This document shows positions 1 through 11,400 of a stretch of 64,000 bases of DNA, piece after piece; position 1 is the first letter of the stretch; the number at the start of each line of letters is the position of its first letter. The notes under the pieces are model-generated. The model was not told the DNA's origin. It searched no databases and was given only the letters and a program-made list of their open reading frames with translations. This DNA is from Lentinula raphanica (lineage: Eukaryota; Basidiomycota; Agaricomycetes; Agaricales; Omphalotaceae). The stretch is from positions 310,001-374,000 of the forward strand of contig JANVFP010000040.1 of NCBI GenBank assembly GCA_027919835.1, given 5' to 3'. Position numbers and translations under genes: made by a program.

Positions 1-1257
1 TTTTTGGTTTTGGTCTTAGCCTTCGCAGGAATAGAATCCTCGACTTCGTCAGCCATCTATGGCACGGATTAGTCATAAACCTGTCTGATCTACAAGACCA
101 GCCACGTACAGAGACATCCTGATCTGCCAGAGCAGCCGGTTCGTCGTCAGGGGATTTCTTCTTGCTTTTGGAACGAGTAGAGGGCCTGGTAGGAGGAGGA
201 GGAGTCGCTTCCGCGGTCTTCTGCCCCTTCTCGCCTTTTTCACGTTCCTCCTTGGCGTGCTTGATCCTTTCGTCCATACCAATGATATGATCGATGACGA
301 GTTCAGCACGACGAGGCTGGATAAACAGTTAGCAGCTGATCTAACAGATCAAGGTCCAATACTTACCGGAGGGTCATACCGCGGAACAGGCACACCCATA
401 CGCAGTGATTCTTGCATTTCAAAGCGTTGCTCGCGTGGACTACGGAAGTGGCCTCGCATGGGAAGTCCGCGGCCTCGTAAATGGTTAGCAAGTGCGCCTC
501 GAGGACCTTTTGGAGGAGAAGGCCCATGTTCGGCAAGATCAGCATCCTGGAACCTTTAGTCAATAAACGAATCTTCGAAAATACTTGCGGAAACGCACCA
601 CCTCTGCCATGAACTTGGCATCAGCATCAGAAACGGCTGGATCTGCTGGATCAGTCGCAACTTCCTTGCCTTTCGACTTGGATTTCGACGGTACTTCAGG
701 ATCAGCAGGTGGAACACTAGGTCCGCGAGTACTAACAGCAGGAGAACCCTGTCTGCCTTGGTCCTCACGGAGCTTTTTGCGACGAAGGTCGTTCAGCTGA
801 ATGTAGAAACTGACGATCTCGGCATTCTTCCCTCCCTCTTCAGAGAGTTTGGGAAACTGCTTAGGGATCTCGTCACGGATCGTGCGGTACGCATTCACGG
901 CGGAAAGTAATTCCTCCGCGAGATTGTCGTACGCCCGCAGATATTCCTTGTTCATACACGCAGCGTCGCGGGACACTCGAATGAGCTACGGAAAATGGTT
1001 AATTTTGCTAGATCTAGCAGATCAGACGATTTCCGTACCAAATGAGTGTACGCGCAACGGACATCGTTCAAAAAGATCGTTTTGTTGGACGTGGTGAACT
1101 CGACCTTGTCCTTGCTGGAACTGTACTTGGCACCTTGCCAGGCCAGGCTCTTGTCATCGCTAACACGAGCAGCCCAGTACTCCGCGTCGACGCACCAGTT
1201 GGCAAAGTCAGCTTCAAGCGAGATAGGGAGATTGTGGTACTCGAAGTTGGGAGCCAT
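1..1257 (-). CDS. Uncharacterised intron-rich protein, gene B (partial, runs off the left edge)
   Basis: I do not recognise this protein. It begins with ATG at 1257 (MAPNFEYHNLP) behind a good TATA box. Exons are roughly 1257-1039, 985-585, 553-367, 316-110 and 56 to the edge. Introns at 986-1038, 317-366 and 57-109 have normal GT-AG ends and branch-like CTAAC/CTAAT motifs. A fourth intron must be only about 31 bp (554-584) to keep frame. The N-terminal part is helical-looking (EYLRAYDNLAEELL). The middle is Pro/Lys/Asp-rich with repeated ADPADP, and the C-terminal part is charged (MDERIKHAKEEREKGEKG). The correct frame of the two last full exons contains no early ATG. The region resembles a repetitive element gene, but I saw no reverse transcriptase, protease or transposase motif. 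Confidence 0.5.
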
Positions 1258-1300
1258 TTTTTTTTCGTTGAGTTGGGAGTCGGATCTCTTGGATCAAGGG

Positions 1301-1362
1301 CTTTTATACCTTTTCCGATGCTTCGGGTCAGCAGGGGACTGCTGAGCTTTAGTTTGGGGGAG
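1301..1362 (-). promoter_or_regulatory. Promoter of gene B: TATA box and upstream C-rich motif
   Basis: On the minus strand TATAAAAG lies at 1308-1301, about 45 bp before the ATG at 1257. Upstream at 1362-1348 is CTCCCCCAAACTAAA. The same 15-mer recurs upstream of gene A at 5391-5377. Confidence 0.55.
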
Positions 1363-2063
1363 GGGACACACGGTGTTTCAAGAATTTTCGAAAAATTCGG
1401 AAAATTTCATGAAAATTTTACGAGATCTGAAAGACCTGTGTTCATTGACAGCTCAAGCATGTGTACAACGCAAAGACTTAGATCTAAAACCGACGCAGCT
1501 TGCAATTTGTAAAGCCCAATGGATTTAACATGCCATATGAGGCTGCAACCACCAACTTGATAACCGAAGAAATAACATTGATGAGTCTGATCTAGCAGAT
1601 CAAAATGATCTAGCGGATCAGACATCAATTCGGGTGGAAAAGACAGCGGAAAAGTAATGCAAAAAGACTCAGAAAGGACATAGAATGTCTAGGGCAGATA
1701 CTTAGAAGAACAACATAGGTCAATAAGATACTTATAGGGTTCTATCAGGTAACAGCCAAGGAAAACTTGAGGCATTAACTTAGAGGCTGGCTTAAGGGAA
1801 ACCTCAGAAGACATCTTAGGAGATATCTCAAGTGTCTTGAAGTTTCAACTTACTGAAAGAAGGTTCAGACAAGGCAAAAGACAAGATAAGGCCCACATGG
1901 GCATTGTCATTCACAGAGGATAATACAATTTGCTAGAGACCAAGAAAGGAGAGACTATTGAAGTACAAACTGTAAAGTAGAATTAGTCTGGCTCAACATG
2001 AGAGTCCGATCACTAATCTACGAAGGCAAAATGTACACGGAGAGTGAAAGTCCGATTACTACG
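1363..2063. other. Intergenic spacer between genes A and B
   Basis: No credible gene seen. It holds two adjacent 15-bp palindromes (1588-1602 and 1606-1620) separated by 3 bp, and otherwise A/G-rich unique sequence. Confidence 0.5.
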
Positions 2064-4931
2064 CTACTTGCGGGTTTTGGATGCAGTGGCAGACGGTGCG
2101 ATCTCATCAGGCTCGTCTTCGTCATCCTCCTCGTCGTCGTCGGTGTCATCATATTCTGTCAATAAAGCACGCCCTACTGAAGCTCGAGAAGTGCCCTCGT
2201 CAACTTCCATCTCCTCGTCAACTGTGGTAGAGGCGGGAGGGGTATGGAATGGGAGGTCCGAGGTGAAATTGCTAGGAATAGCGGCACTAGGCCGGCGACG
2301 GGAGTGAGGCGCAGGTTCAGGAAAGACAGAGGTAGCAGCCACCGGAGAAGAAGGAGAAACAGTCGGAATGGCAGCAGGATAAGAAGAAGGCGAGGGGTCT
2401 GCAGCGACCTCGATGACTGAAGCGTTGTTGCGGAGGAACTCCTCCAGCCGGGCTGTATCGTTAGGATCGACCAAGAAAGAAGAGAGGTTGCATGCGGAAT
2501 CCCATCCAAAGAACGTTGCGAGCCAGGTCAGTAGATCATAGTCGAGCGGATGGTTGGGATTGTCATCAACCCACTGGGACAGGACAACGTTGAAATCAAA
2601 ACCACTCGACCGAACTGCTTGCAAGTCGAGAGCCAAACGACGACGAACATCGTTGAAGATGGTTTCGAAGGAGGATGTAATGTGCCCCATTTCATCCAGC
2701 GTGGCGCGGAAACGGTCTAAAGAGCCGGAGTAGCCTAAGAAGTGTCAGGAAAGGAACAATTAGAAGGAACCAAGAATCGACTTACCGGTCGGGTAACCTC
2801 GAACCGTGTTGTGAATAGCGAGGAAACGGTCCTTGTGGTCCTCCAGACCGAGACTATTGGAACAGCTGCGATGCGTACGATCGCAGTGCCCACAAGCGCC
2901 ACCCAACTTGGAACCACCTTCGCAAACCACGCCTCGAGTGAGGCAGGTCAGGCAGTTGTTGGGTGAATACAGGGCTTCAGGAGACGGAAGAGTAGAACTG
3001 TTGGAAGACTGTAAATGACGAGAGGCAAGATAATTGTACCGACTTAGCCCCTGAAGAGAAAAGGAAGTATCGGCAGAGTTGATGAAAGCACCGAAGTTCT
3101 TCATCTCTTCAGAAATTTGCCACTTCGGGGCACGAAGGAATGGAAGCTTGGGTGCGCGGGGATTCTGGGCGACCGTTTTACGAATGAGCTGTGAAAAAGG
3201 CGCTTTTGGATGGAAGTCGGGATTGGTCAGGAAACCTTCATGGCCAGTCGTTTTCGTGTCGTCGTCATCGAAATAATCCGGAGGACCCTCCTGAATTCGT
3301 GTGGGAACTTTGACAGGCGAGGGACGAGGAAGGTCAGGAGGCGCTATAGGCATGGCTGAAGATACCCCTCCACCTGCGGGCTGGGTACGACGCTTCTTGG
3401 AGGGCGGCTCATTGGCAGGCTAGAGGCGATCAATCAGCTGAGGGAGAAGGCGACTAGCCGAGGCGGAAAGACATACCGGGTCCGCTTCAGTGACTATGGG
3501 GTCTCGTTCCCGTTTCTGAGGAGGAGCCGAGGCCTTTGTAACCGCATCCCCGGTCAGGTTTTTAGTTTTAGCTGCCCGTGCAATGCTCAAGCGAGTGACT
3601 AGGCGAGGGCAACTCAGTGACAGGCAGCGGGAAGGCGCACGAGAAAAACTTACCAGGCGGCACAGGATCGGGAGGCTGTACAAACAAATCAGGCTCATCA
3701 TCGTCCTCATCCTCGACTACCAGAACTTCGGGAACCGGGGATCGCGAGAGTGGGAACCTCTGAGGAGAAGAAGGGGCCGAAACACCATGATGCGACGAGG
3801 CCTCTGAACTGGACTCATCTTCCTTTGGGGAGGGCGGACGTCGCTGAGATGGAGGAGGAAACGGTGCCTTAGGGACCGACCGGACTCTGGAAGCCTTGGG
3901 CACAACGATACGTGAGGACGGGTCGGGTCGCAGCGCTATATTGGTACGCGGTTGACGAATTTGGTCAATATCGGTGCCTCGGCTGGCTATGGTCACGATA
4001 ATCTGGCCTTCGCGTGTGGTAGCGTCGAACGGAATAGGGATAGCGAGTTGCTTAAGGGACATGGGCTCGGACAAGTAACCCTATGGGAGACATAAGTGGA
4101 AATCGAACGTAGAAACACGGAGGAACTTGCCTTCACGCGTTGACGAGTCTTCGAGCTCATACCGTACCCATCCCTGGCCTTGCCATCGTAGATTTTAGAA
4201 GCGTACTCCTCCGGAGTCAAGTGATCCGCGCAGAAGTCGCAGATTAACGCGATGAGGATCGGCGCAAAAAGAGGGCAGTTGGACGTATAATGCCAGTATA
4301 GGTGATAGTACTCCTAGAAAACCCGAAGCAGGTCAGACGGGAACAAGTAAATGGGACTGAAAAGACGTACCAGACAGTGTTTGAAATTGGGGATCGCCAA
4401 AAACTGCAAAATACGGCGACGATTCTCGGACTTGGAATGATGACCGCCCATGATCTTCGCGAAGGCCCGCTGAAGAATCACCAATGCCTGGTACAAGTGA
4501 AGGCCCTGTCCCGTGGACAGGCGGCCTTTGGAGAATAACTTGCACGTGGTGATCAGCTGAGGCGGATAGAAGGTGGATGGACCAGGAGAATTATCGATGG
4601 TGTCGAGGATGGCCTTGAACTGTACTTTCTCCGGATCGGCGTACTGAGGCAGGTGAAAGGCTGGAGGTTTAGAGTTGGGGAAACGACAAAAGCTATTGAC
4701 CAAGACTGAACATTCTTCTGCGGATGCTGGGAGAAACAAAGCATTCTTATCCGGCGGTGTAGAACCTAGAAGTCGAAGGGAAGCGTCAAAAGAGACTTGG
4801 GAAGGGCCATCAGCAGGGTCGGTGAACGATGATGCCGAAGGAGGGGCAGCAGGGGTAACTCCATAGACGCGATTACCGACAGGTCTTGCAGAAGGACGTT
4901 TGGACGCTGAACCTTTCGAGGACGACGCCAT
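2064..4931 (-). CDS. Uncharacterised six-exon protein with a Cys-rich zinc-binding-like motif, gene A
   Basis: The start is ATG at 4931 (MASSSKGSASKRPS) and the stop is at 2064. Joining exons 4931-4371, 4313 to about 4119, 4080-3654, 3599-3477, 3419-2786 and 2734-2064 gives one frame of about 870 residues. The second intron, near 4081-4118, has to be about 38 bp. The middle contains a Cys/His cluster (CLTC, then VC, ACGHCDR and HRSC) spaced like a small zinc-binding module. An acidic stretch follows in exon 3 (VVEDEDDDEPD), and the C-terminus ends in a long Asp/Glu run and a basic tail. Such proteins are common as repeated hypothetical genes in Agaricomycetes; a DNA-binding or Gag-like role is only a guess. 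It reads the same way as gene B and may belong to the same repeated unit. Confidence 0.55.
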
Positions 4932-7135
4932 CGTGTCGAGGATGTGGACGACGATGGGAGAGGGAAAGGAAGAAAAACGAACTTAGAAAATTTTCTAAGT
5001 CCGTTGAACCTTTGTCAGCACTTACTAATCCCAGGCCTAGGCATAGGGATAGTATGTAAAATGTTGAAAAGAAGTCGTTTGAGGAAGTGTGTATGTGATG
5101 TGATAGAATTAGAAGCGTGATTTACGTCATGATATCACACTCGGAAATTAAGCGCCGATAACAAACCGAGGACTTAGCGTCTTCGACAAGAGGACAGCGG
5201 AGTTGTCGGTACGGATGCTAAGATCAACGGATCAACTTGATCTGTTAGATCACCGGGTATAATCAAGTCTGAATGTTGCGGAAAAGTGATTGATCTGTCG
5301 GATCAGCTACAGTACCACTCCTTTCGAGGGATACGAGCCTACACTACCCATAGCGATGACCGGGGACGGTCAGATCTTTAGTTTGGGGGAGATGTTGCGC
5401 GGTTTTTCCGCGCAGGCGTGCAATGATCAAAAAGATCAACTTAGACCGTTGCATAGTATCAATAAGGACTGTAGTGAGCCCGAACTAGCAGTCAAACTCG
5501 TATCAGTATAAGCTGGGATACAGATCCTTTGGCAGGATCAGCCATGAATATCCACTTAGAGCTATTGCTCGCACCCTTGGTCGGGGATCCTTCAAGAATG
5601 CTGACTACTGGTACGAGCACACCAAGGGAATATCAACTTAGTCTCAAGATCTGCCGGATCGGCACAACTGAGTTTGGTACTTGGCTGTGATGACGGAAAT
5701 TTCACTTGATCTAGCAGATCAGACACGATGAGAACCTATCCGGACGAGTCACCACACGGAAACCCTACGCAAAGTAGCGGAAACCGTCGGAAACATGATG
5801 ATCTAGCATTTCCGTGGCAGTACGGGTGAGACCCGCAGCGGAAACACGCATATGTTCAAGTTCTAAACTGGGATATAGCGTATGCTATGTACAGCTTTGA
5901 CCAGCACTCACGGAAACGCGCGGAAACCTACGGAAAACCCTTCTGAAGCATTTATCTTCGTTGTCCGCTCCAGAACACCAGGCTATATGCATACCGTTCG
6001 AAAGCTACGGACCAGACCTACCTGATCCGCGAGATCAACCACTGTTACGAGTCTATCTCATTAACTTGGGAAGACCACTACCATTCCGCGGAAGCAAATT
6101 CGTCGGAAACACTTGAGCAACACAGGCAGGAGCCACTCTGACGAGTTAGGCACCCTAGCATGTGGATGCCGCACAGACCATGGTCGGAACTTGCTTGGTC
6201 TTCTAGATCTGGCGAAAGTACGACGAAATACGGACAAGTTTCATCTTTTTCTCTGTTTTCCTTACTATTTCCTTGCGTGTTTGTATTGTTTCAGTCATAT
6301 TTTACTATTTAAGTGTATATTATCGGACTCCGTCCGTAGAAATAGCTAGATCTACTAGATCAAGGACAAATACGGGTATTGGACTTTTCGTAGTGTACTT
6401 AAAGACCTGTATCCGCACAAATGAAATAAGTTTCGCGCCCAGATCTCTCTGAACTGGTAATCCTTTTCATCCATACGTGGGAGTAAAGGCTTCTAAGCCG
6501 TACCGGACCTTGCAGATTAAGTGTGTTACTTCATCGCGATAAGCCCGACTTTTGAGTGGTTTGACTTGGTGTCTGTCACTTGCTAGTTGAAGGTAGACTC
6601 CGTTCCGGAGATACAGAGGACTTGGTCTCAGGTTGTGCCGAGTGAACGTGCAGAGTTTTGGTGGCTCTGTTCAAGTTGACACGTAGTGATTGGTGATCTG
6701 CGTGATCTTCGAGGTTTTGCTGAGAATAGTGATCAGTACTGCTTCACCCGGGAGCGGAATCGATTGGTCTACCATAACGTCTGGTACCCCGTTGCTTTCC
6801 GAGCCTAAAACCCCTTATCCGAGTGGAAGCCACTCAAAACAAACCCCTTAGTCCAGATCTTACGACTGGTATATCCGTGTCACTTCGTTCTGCTGACCAG
6901 TATTGCTGATCTAAAAGATCTTACAAGACTGCGTTCGACTTGAGATATAAGATAGTGCGGAATCTCTGACAACGCCCCACACCTCGCTATAAATACAATT
7001 TGATTGACGAATCCGTGAAGTCGTACTCTGTGTTCGTGCTAAGTGACCTGTCATAAGGCATTATACTAAGAACCGACTTTATACCTCGTTACCGGGAACC
7101 CTGAAGACTTTGTAGAAGGAGAACCCGACAGCTTC
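4932..7135. other. Long non-coding upstream region rich in TGATCT-type palindromes
   Basis: There is no convincing coding sequence in about 2.2 kb. It carries palindromes at 5238-5252, 5291-5305, 5424-5438, 5647-5661, 5707-5721, 6023-6037, 6348-6362, 6693-6707 and 6907-6921. It also has the motif TTTAGTTTGGGGGAG at 5377-5391, a perfect hairpin at 5397-5413 and TATAAATA near 6988. It could be a long regulatory region or part of a repeat; I cannot find its second copy. Confidence 0.45.
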
Positions 7136-7779
7136 AAGTTCAAAGCGTTGGAGATACTCCATTTTTTCGAGGGAGTCTTTGGAACGGCAGGGGCGGGTTC
7201 AGACGAGCCATTGGGTTTGGAAGGACCGTGATGTTGACTGTGGCGACGATTAGAGGATTGTTTAGATAAGCAGGATTAAGGTGTGATATTCCGATAGTGT
7301 TGATATGGGTAACCGGTGGTGCAGTCATCGTGTGGTGGTGGTAGATGAGACCGAGTAGGATGAACATTGAAACGGTGACCTACAAGGAATTCAAAATCAT
7401 CTGAACAGGATATGTAATCAATTAACGGACCATAATAAAAGGACGGTGCAGCTGCACTTGTCCTCCCATTCCCTCTTACACTTGTTGTCGACCCCAAAAC
7501 CAATTCTCTCCCCTAAGTTGGCCACATCAAATTTGTTGAAAGCGTGTAAGAACAGAGTAAAAAGAGGGTGAGCTAGTGCAGAGGTGTCCAATATTCTACC
7601 TGTTAGCATCGTGGACAAGGCTAGCTTGGCCGTGAACCATTCGGCGACTGAGCTAACAGGTAGTACAACGGTTAAGCGCAATAATGGAATCGATGATGAT
7701 GGAATTCAACAAGGTTAGTTTGATCATGTGATTCAATTCTTACTTGAATTGCTTCGACGACGGTCCGACTTCAAGTCGA
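7136..7779. other. No gene seen upstream of the coiled-coil gene
   Basis: Short open frames on the minus strand at 7140-7681 have no recognisable motif and no convincing splice structure. The 3' half probably contains the promoter of the gene starting at 7780. Confidence 0.35.
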
Positions 7780-8354
7780 ATGGAACAAAAACCCTCTCCG
7801 CATCGTCTTTTGGCCCCCATGAACGATGGACATCCTGACTCTTCAGCAGCAGACTCGTCGGACGTAGACGCCGAAACTCAGGTCACTACGTCTTCAAAGA
7901 AGCGCAGTCGAGGGATGTCACAGAACAAGTCTTCACAGAAGAAACGATGTCTTTGCAGGTATGTAGTATGTATCATGAATATCACTCAAATAACCTTGAC
8001 AATGATAGACAAGAAGACGGAGTCGATCCTAATACAGTCATTGAAGGCCTACAAGCCCGTATCCGCGTTCTTGAAGCACAACAAGTTATCGCCAACCAGG
8101 CTTTGGCTGACCAGAAAAAGCTATATCAAAATATGTGCAAACGCCGAAATAAATATGCAGGGGATGCAGATAGACACGAAACTTGCGCGAAGGAGCTGGA
8201 AAAGGAACTGGTGGTCAAGAAGGCAGAAGTTCGGACAAAGGAAAAAGAGGCGCATGTGTATGTCGAGAGGTTGAAGAACATGGAAAAAAGATTAGTACAA
8301 ATACAAGATGTCTGCCAGCAAACAAGCAGCACACTTGCTAATCTCGCTGCATAA
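7780..8354 (+). CDS. Small two-exon coiled-coil protein beside the Plavaka transposase
   Basis: The frame runs from ATG 7780 (MEQKPSPHRLL) through a 50-bp GT-AG intron at 7959-8008 to TAA at 8352-8354, about 174 residues. The N-terminus is Ser/Asp-rich followed by a basic patch (KKRSRG, KKR) that could be a nuclear signal. The C-terminal part is a typical coiled coil (ARIRVLEAQQ, then KELEKELVVKKAEVRTKEKE). It sits under 100 bp before the transposase gene in the same direction, so it may be an accessory gene of the same transposon. No enzymatic motif is visible. An upstream in-frame TTG was not used as the start. Confidence 0.6.
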
Positions 8355-8448
8355 TCGTCTTTGACTTGAGTAGTACTTTACTATACCCAGGCAAATATTG
8401 TTACTGTACTCATTCTCTCACCCTTACTCTCATCACAATACTACTGCG

Positions 8449-11400
8449 ATGCCTTCCAAGAAGGCTCTGCTATCTGACTCAACATATCAATGCTCTGGTT
8501 GCAACAAATCTTTCTCGCAAGCATCTCACTTCATTCAGCATCTCGAAAAAACTTCCAAGCCCCGCTGTATGGAGGCTCATGAAGCGATGAAACATAAAAT
8601 CCGTCACAGCCGTTTCATGCCTGAAGCTCCGACTTCCCAAACACATCGGTCTGAACCACCACAGCCTCCCTCTGCTTCTCTTGAACACAATGACCCTGAG
8701 GCAGACTTGCCTATGCCACAGTTTGCAGGAGACTTCTTTGGTCAGAACTATATGGATGAAGATTTTCCTGGCTTTGACTCAGACTCAAACAACCACACTG
8801 GTTCAGATGACGCTAGTGAAAATCAAGATGGTGACAGTGATGCTGGGTCCGACCAGGACAGTGTTTCACCTGAGCTCGAGAACAACTGGGAAGCTCCTCG
8901 AGAGCCCGCTCTTAAATCCGTACCAGACGATCCAATGGATGTGGACGGTGACATTCCTCCCCATCCAACAAACCCTCTTCTCCGAAATCTCCCTTCCCAT
9001 CGTGATGGCATTTATACAGTCAGATTTGGAGGGCGAGCTGGAGCGCCCATCGAATCTGAACATGTTGAAACTCCCAACTCCGCATCGTATGACCCAAAAA
9101 ATGGTTTCTTACACTACAAGAGACGGATCCCAGCCAATGCTGAGAATGTGTGGTCTCCATTTGCTTCTCGCATGGATTGGGAAATAGCGCGATGGGCTAA
9201 GCTTAGGGGAACTGGTTCGACTGCTTTTACAGAATTACTCTCAATCAAAGGCGTAAGTGATCACATTCTTCTTGGACCTATTTGCTCAGTTATACTTTTC
9301 AGGTATCCGAAGCACTGGGGCTGTCATATCGTAATTCGGCTGAGCTGAACAAGATCATCGACAAAGCTCTTCCAGCTCGTAGACCTCCTTTCACACGCGA
9401 AGAAGTCGTCATAGCGGGCGAAGCTTTTGACATCTACAAACGCGACATCTTAGAATGTATACGTTCTCTCTATGGATCACCGCGTCACGCCCGCTACCTG
9501 TGTGTTGCACCTGAACGACATTATTCCGACGCCAACAAAACAAACCGACTTTATCACGATATGCATACTGGAAAGTGGTGGTGGTGTACTCAGGTATGAA
9601 ATAATGGTGTATCTTCATTTCGAATTACTAACTCCTCCTTAGAAGCAGCTCGAAAAGGACAAACCAGGCGCTACAATCATTCCCATCATTCTCTCCAGCG
9701 ACAAAACTCAGATCACCCTCTTTCGGAACAAATCCGCATATCCTGTATACCTCACGATTGGCAATCTTCCGAAGGAGATTCGTCGAAAACCTTCCCAGCA
9801 AGGCCAGATTCTTGTTGCCTATCTACCCACGACATGTCTTCAACACATATCATGTAAGGCTTCTAGACGTAGGGCAATTGCGAACTTGTTCCATGCGTGT
9901 ATGGGAAGCCTCCTCTGACCTCTTCGAAGCGCTGGTATCAACGGTGTAGTCTTGGCAAGTGGGGACGGGATCAAGCGGCGCTGTCATCCTATCCTTGCTG
10001 CTTATGTCGGCGACTACCCCGAGCAGATTCTTGTAACCTGTGGATATTCTGGAAACAGTCCAGTCTGCCTGGTGGAAAAAGGCAGCCTAGGTGATTACCC
10101 TTGCACTGCAGATTTACGGGACCCTGTGGGCGCAGTTGAAGCAGCGAAGTCTATTGGCACTGACGAGTGGACTCAGCTATGCGTAGATGCAAACATCAAG
10201 CCGGTCCAACATCCATTCTGGGAAGACCTCCCATATGCCAACATCTTCGCTGCTGTGACGCCTGATATCCTCCATCAGCTGTATCAAGGTGTCATGAAGC
10301 ATCTCATTTCTTGGATTACAACAATCGTCGGTGCTGCGGAAATCGATGCGCGTGTCCGACGTCTTCCTGCGAACCATGGTGTACGCCATTTTCACAAAGG
10401 AATCACTTCCCTATCACGAGTTAGCGGAGCTGAACACAAACAGATGTGCGCATTCTTGCTCAGTTTGGTCATCGATGTACCGAAATTATCAAGGTCGCAT
10501 TCGAACAAGCTTCTTCTTGCTACCCGCTCTTTGCTCGACTTCCTCCATCAGCAAAACTGACCTGGTGCCTAGGCTGCCTAGAGATACCCCCCAAAACCTC
10601 AGCAGTCTGAAAACTTTGAATTTGCCTGAAAAAGCCTGAGCAAGCCTGAGTTTGCCTGGAAAAGCCTGGGCAAGCCTGAGTTTGCCTCAGATTTCTTTGG
10701 GTGCTTTGGGAGAGCCTAGGTTTTGGGGGGTATCTCTGGGTTACCTGGGCCAAGGGTACTTTTCCTGATGTCTATATTGCCTGTTATCCAATCCAAAGTG
10801 ATGAATCACTTGCCTTGCTTGACACCGCACTCGGGATATTTCACGCGAATAAAGATGTCTTTATTGAACTCGGGGTGCGCGAGCATTTCAACCTGCCAAA
10901 GATTCACTATCTCTGCCACTATGTCTATGCATTCAAGCTTGTCGGTACCTCCGATAACTACAACACTGAATCTACTGAGCGTCTCCACATTGATCTTGCC
11001 AAGGAAGCATACCGTGCATCTAATCGAAAGGACGAATACACGCAAATGACAAAGTGGCTGGAGAGGCGGGAGAAAGTGATGTATCACACAAGCTACATTG
11101 AATGGCGGTCTTGGTCGTCATTGGAAGTCACAGAATCTCTTATTCCTGGTGTCCGATACGACTTTCCTGGCTCTCAACGCTCCCTTGCAGACTTGCAATG
11201 CACTTGTACACATCACTTCACAAAATTCCCTACTGTCAAATCTGTGTCATTCGAAAAACTTGAAGATTCAACTCTTGAGGGCTATGGTGCACCCGCGTTT
11301 CAGTATGCAGTGAAGCGGTTCATTGCCCAGTTCCGTAACCCAGAGTTTACTCCGGGTGAAGTCGACGACATGACAGCTTTCCTATCTCTTCCATTTTGGA

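Larger units (their letters stand above)
337..6921. repeat. Dispersed 15-bp palindrome family TGATCTNNNAGATCA
   Basis: Copies with 0-3 differences in the arms occur at 86-100, 337-351, 639-653, 1010-1024, 1282-1296, 1588-1602, 1606-1620, 5238-5252, 5291-5305, 5424-5438, 5647-5661, 5707-5721, 6023-6037, 6348-6362, 6693-6707 and 6907-6921. Cores include AGC, AAC, GTT, GTC and AAA. I did not see comparable copies in the remaining 57 kb. See the findings. Confidence 0.75.

Noticed and set aside
2044..2307. Plus-strand Ser-rich protein
   Set aside because: It is the antisense of the Asp/Glu run at the end of gene A.
5377..7135. LTR hypothesis: TTTAGTTTGGGGGAG as polypurine tract followed by TGTTGCGCGG as LTR start, with TATAAATA near 6988
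   Set aside because: No second LTR copy, no reverse transcriptase and no primer-binding site were seen. The same 15-mer sits before gene B without a TG start, so a promoter motif is the simpler reading.
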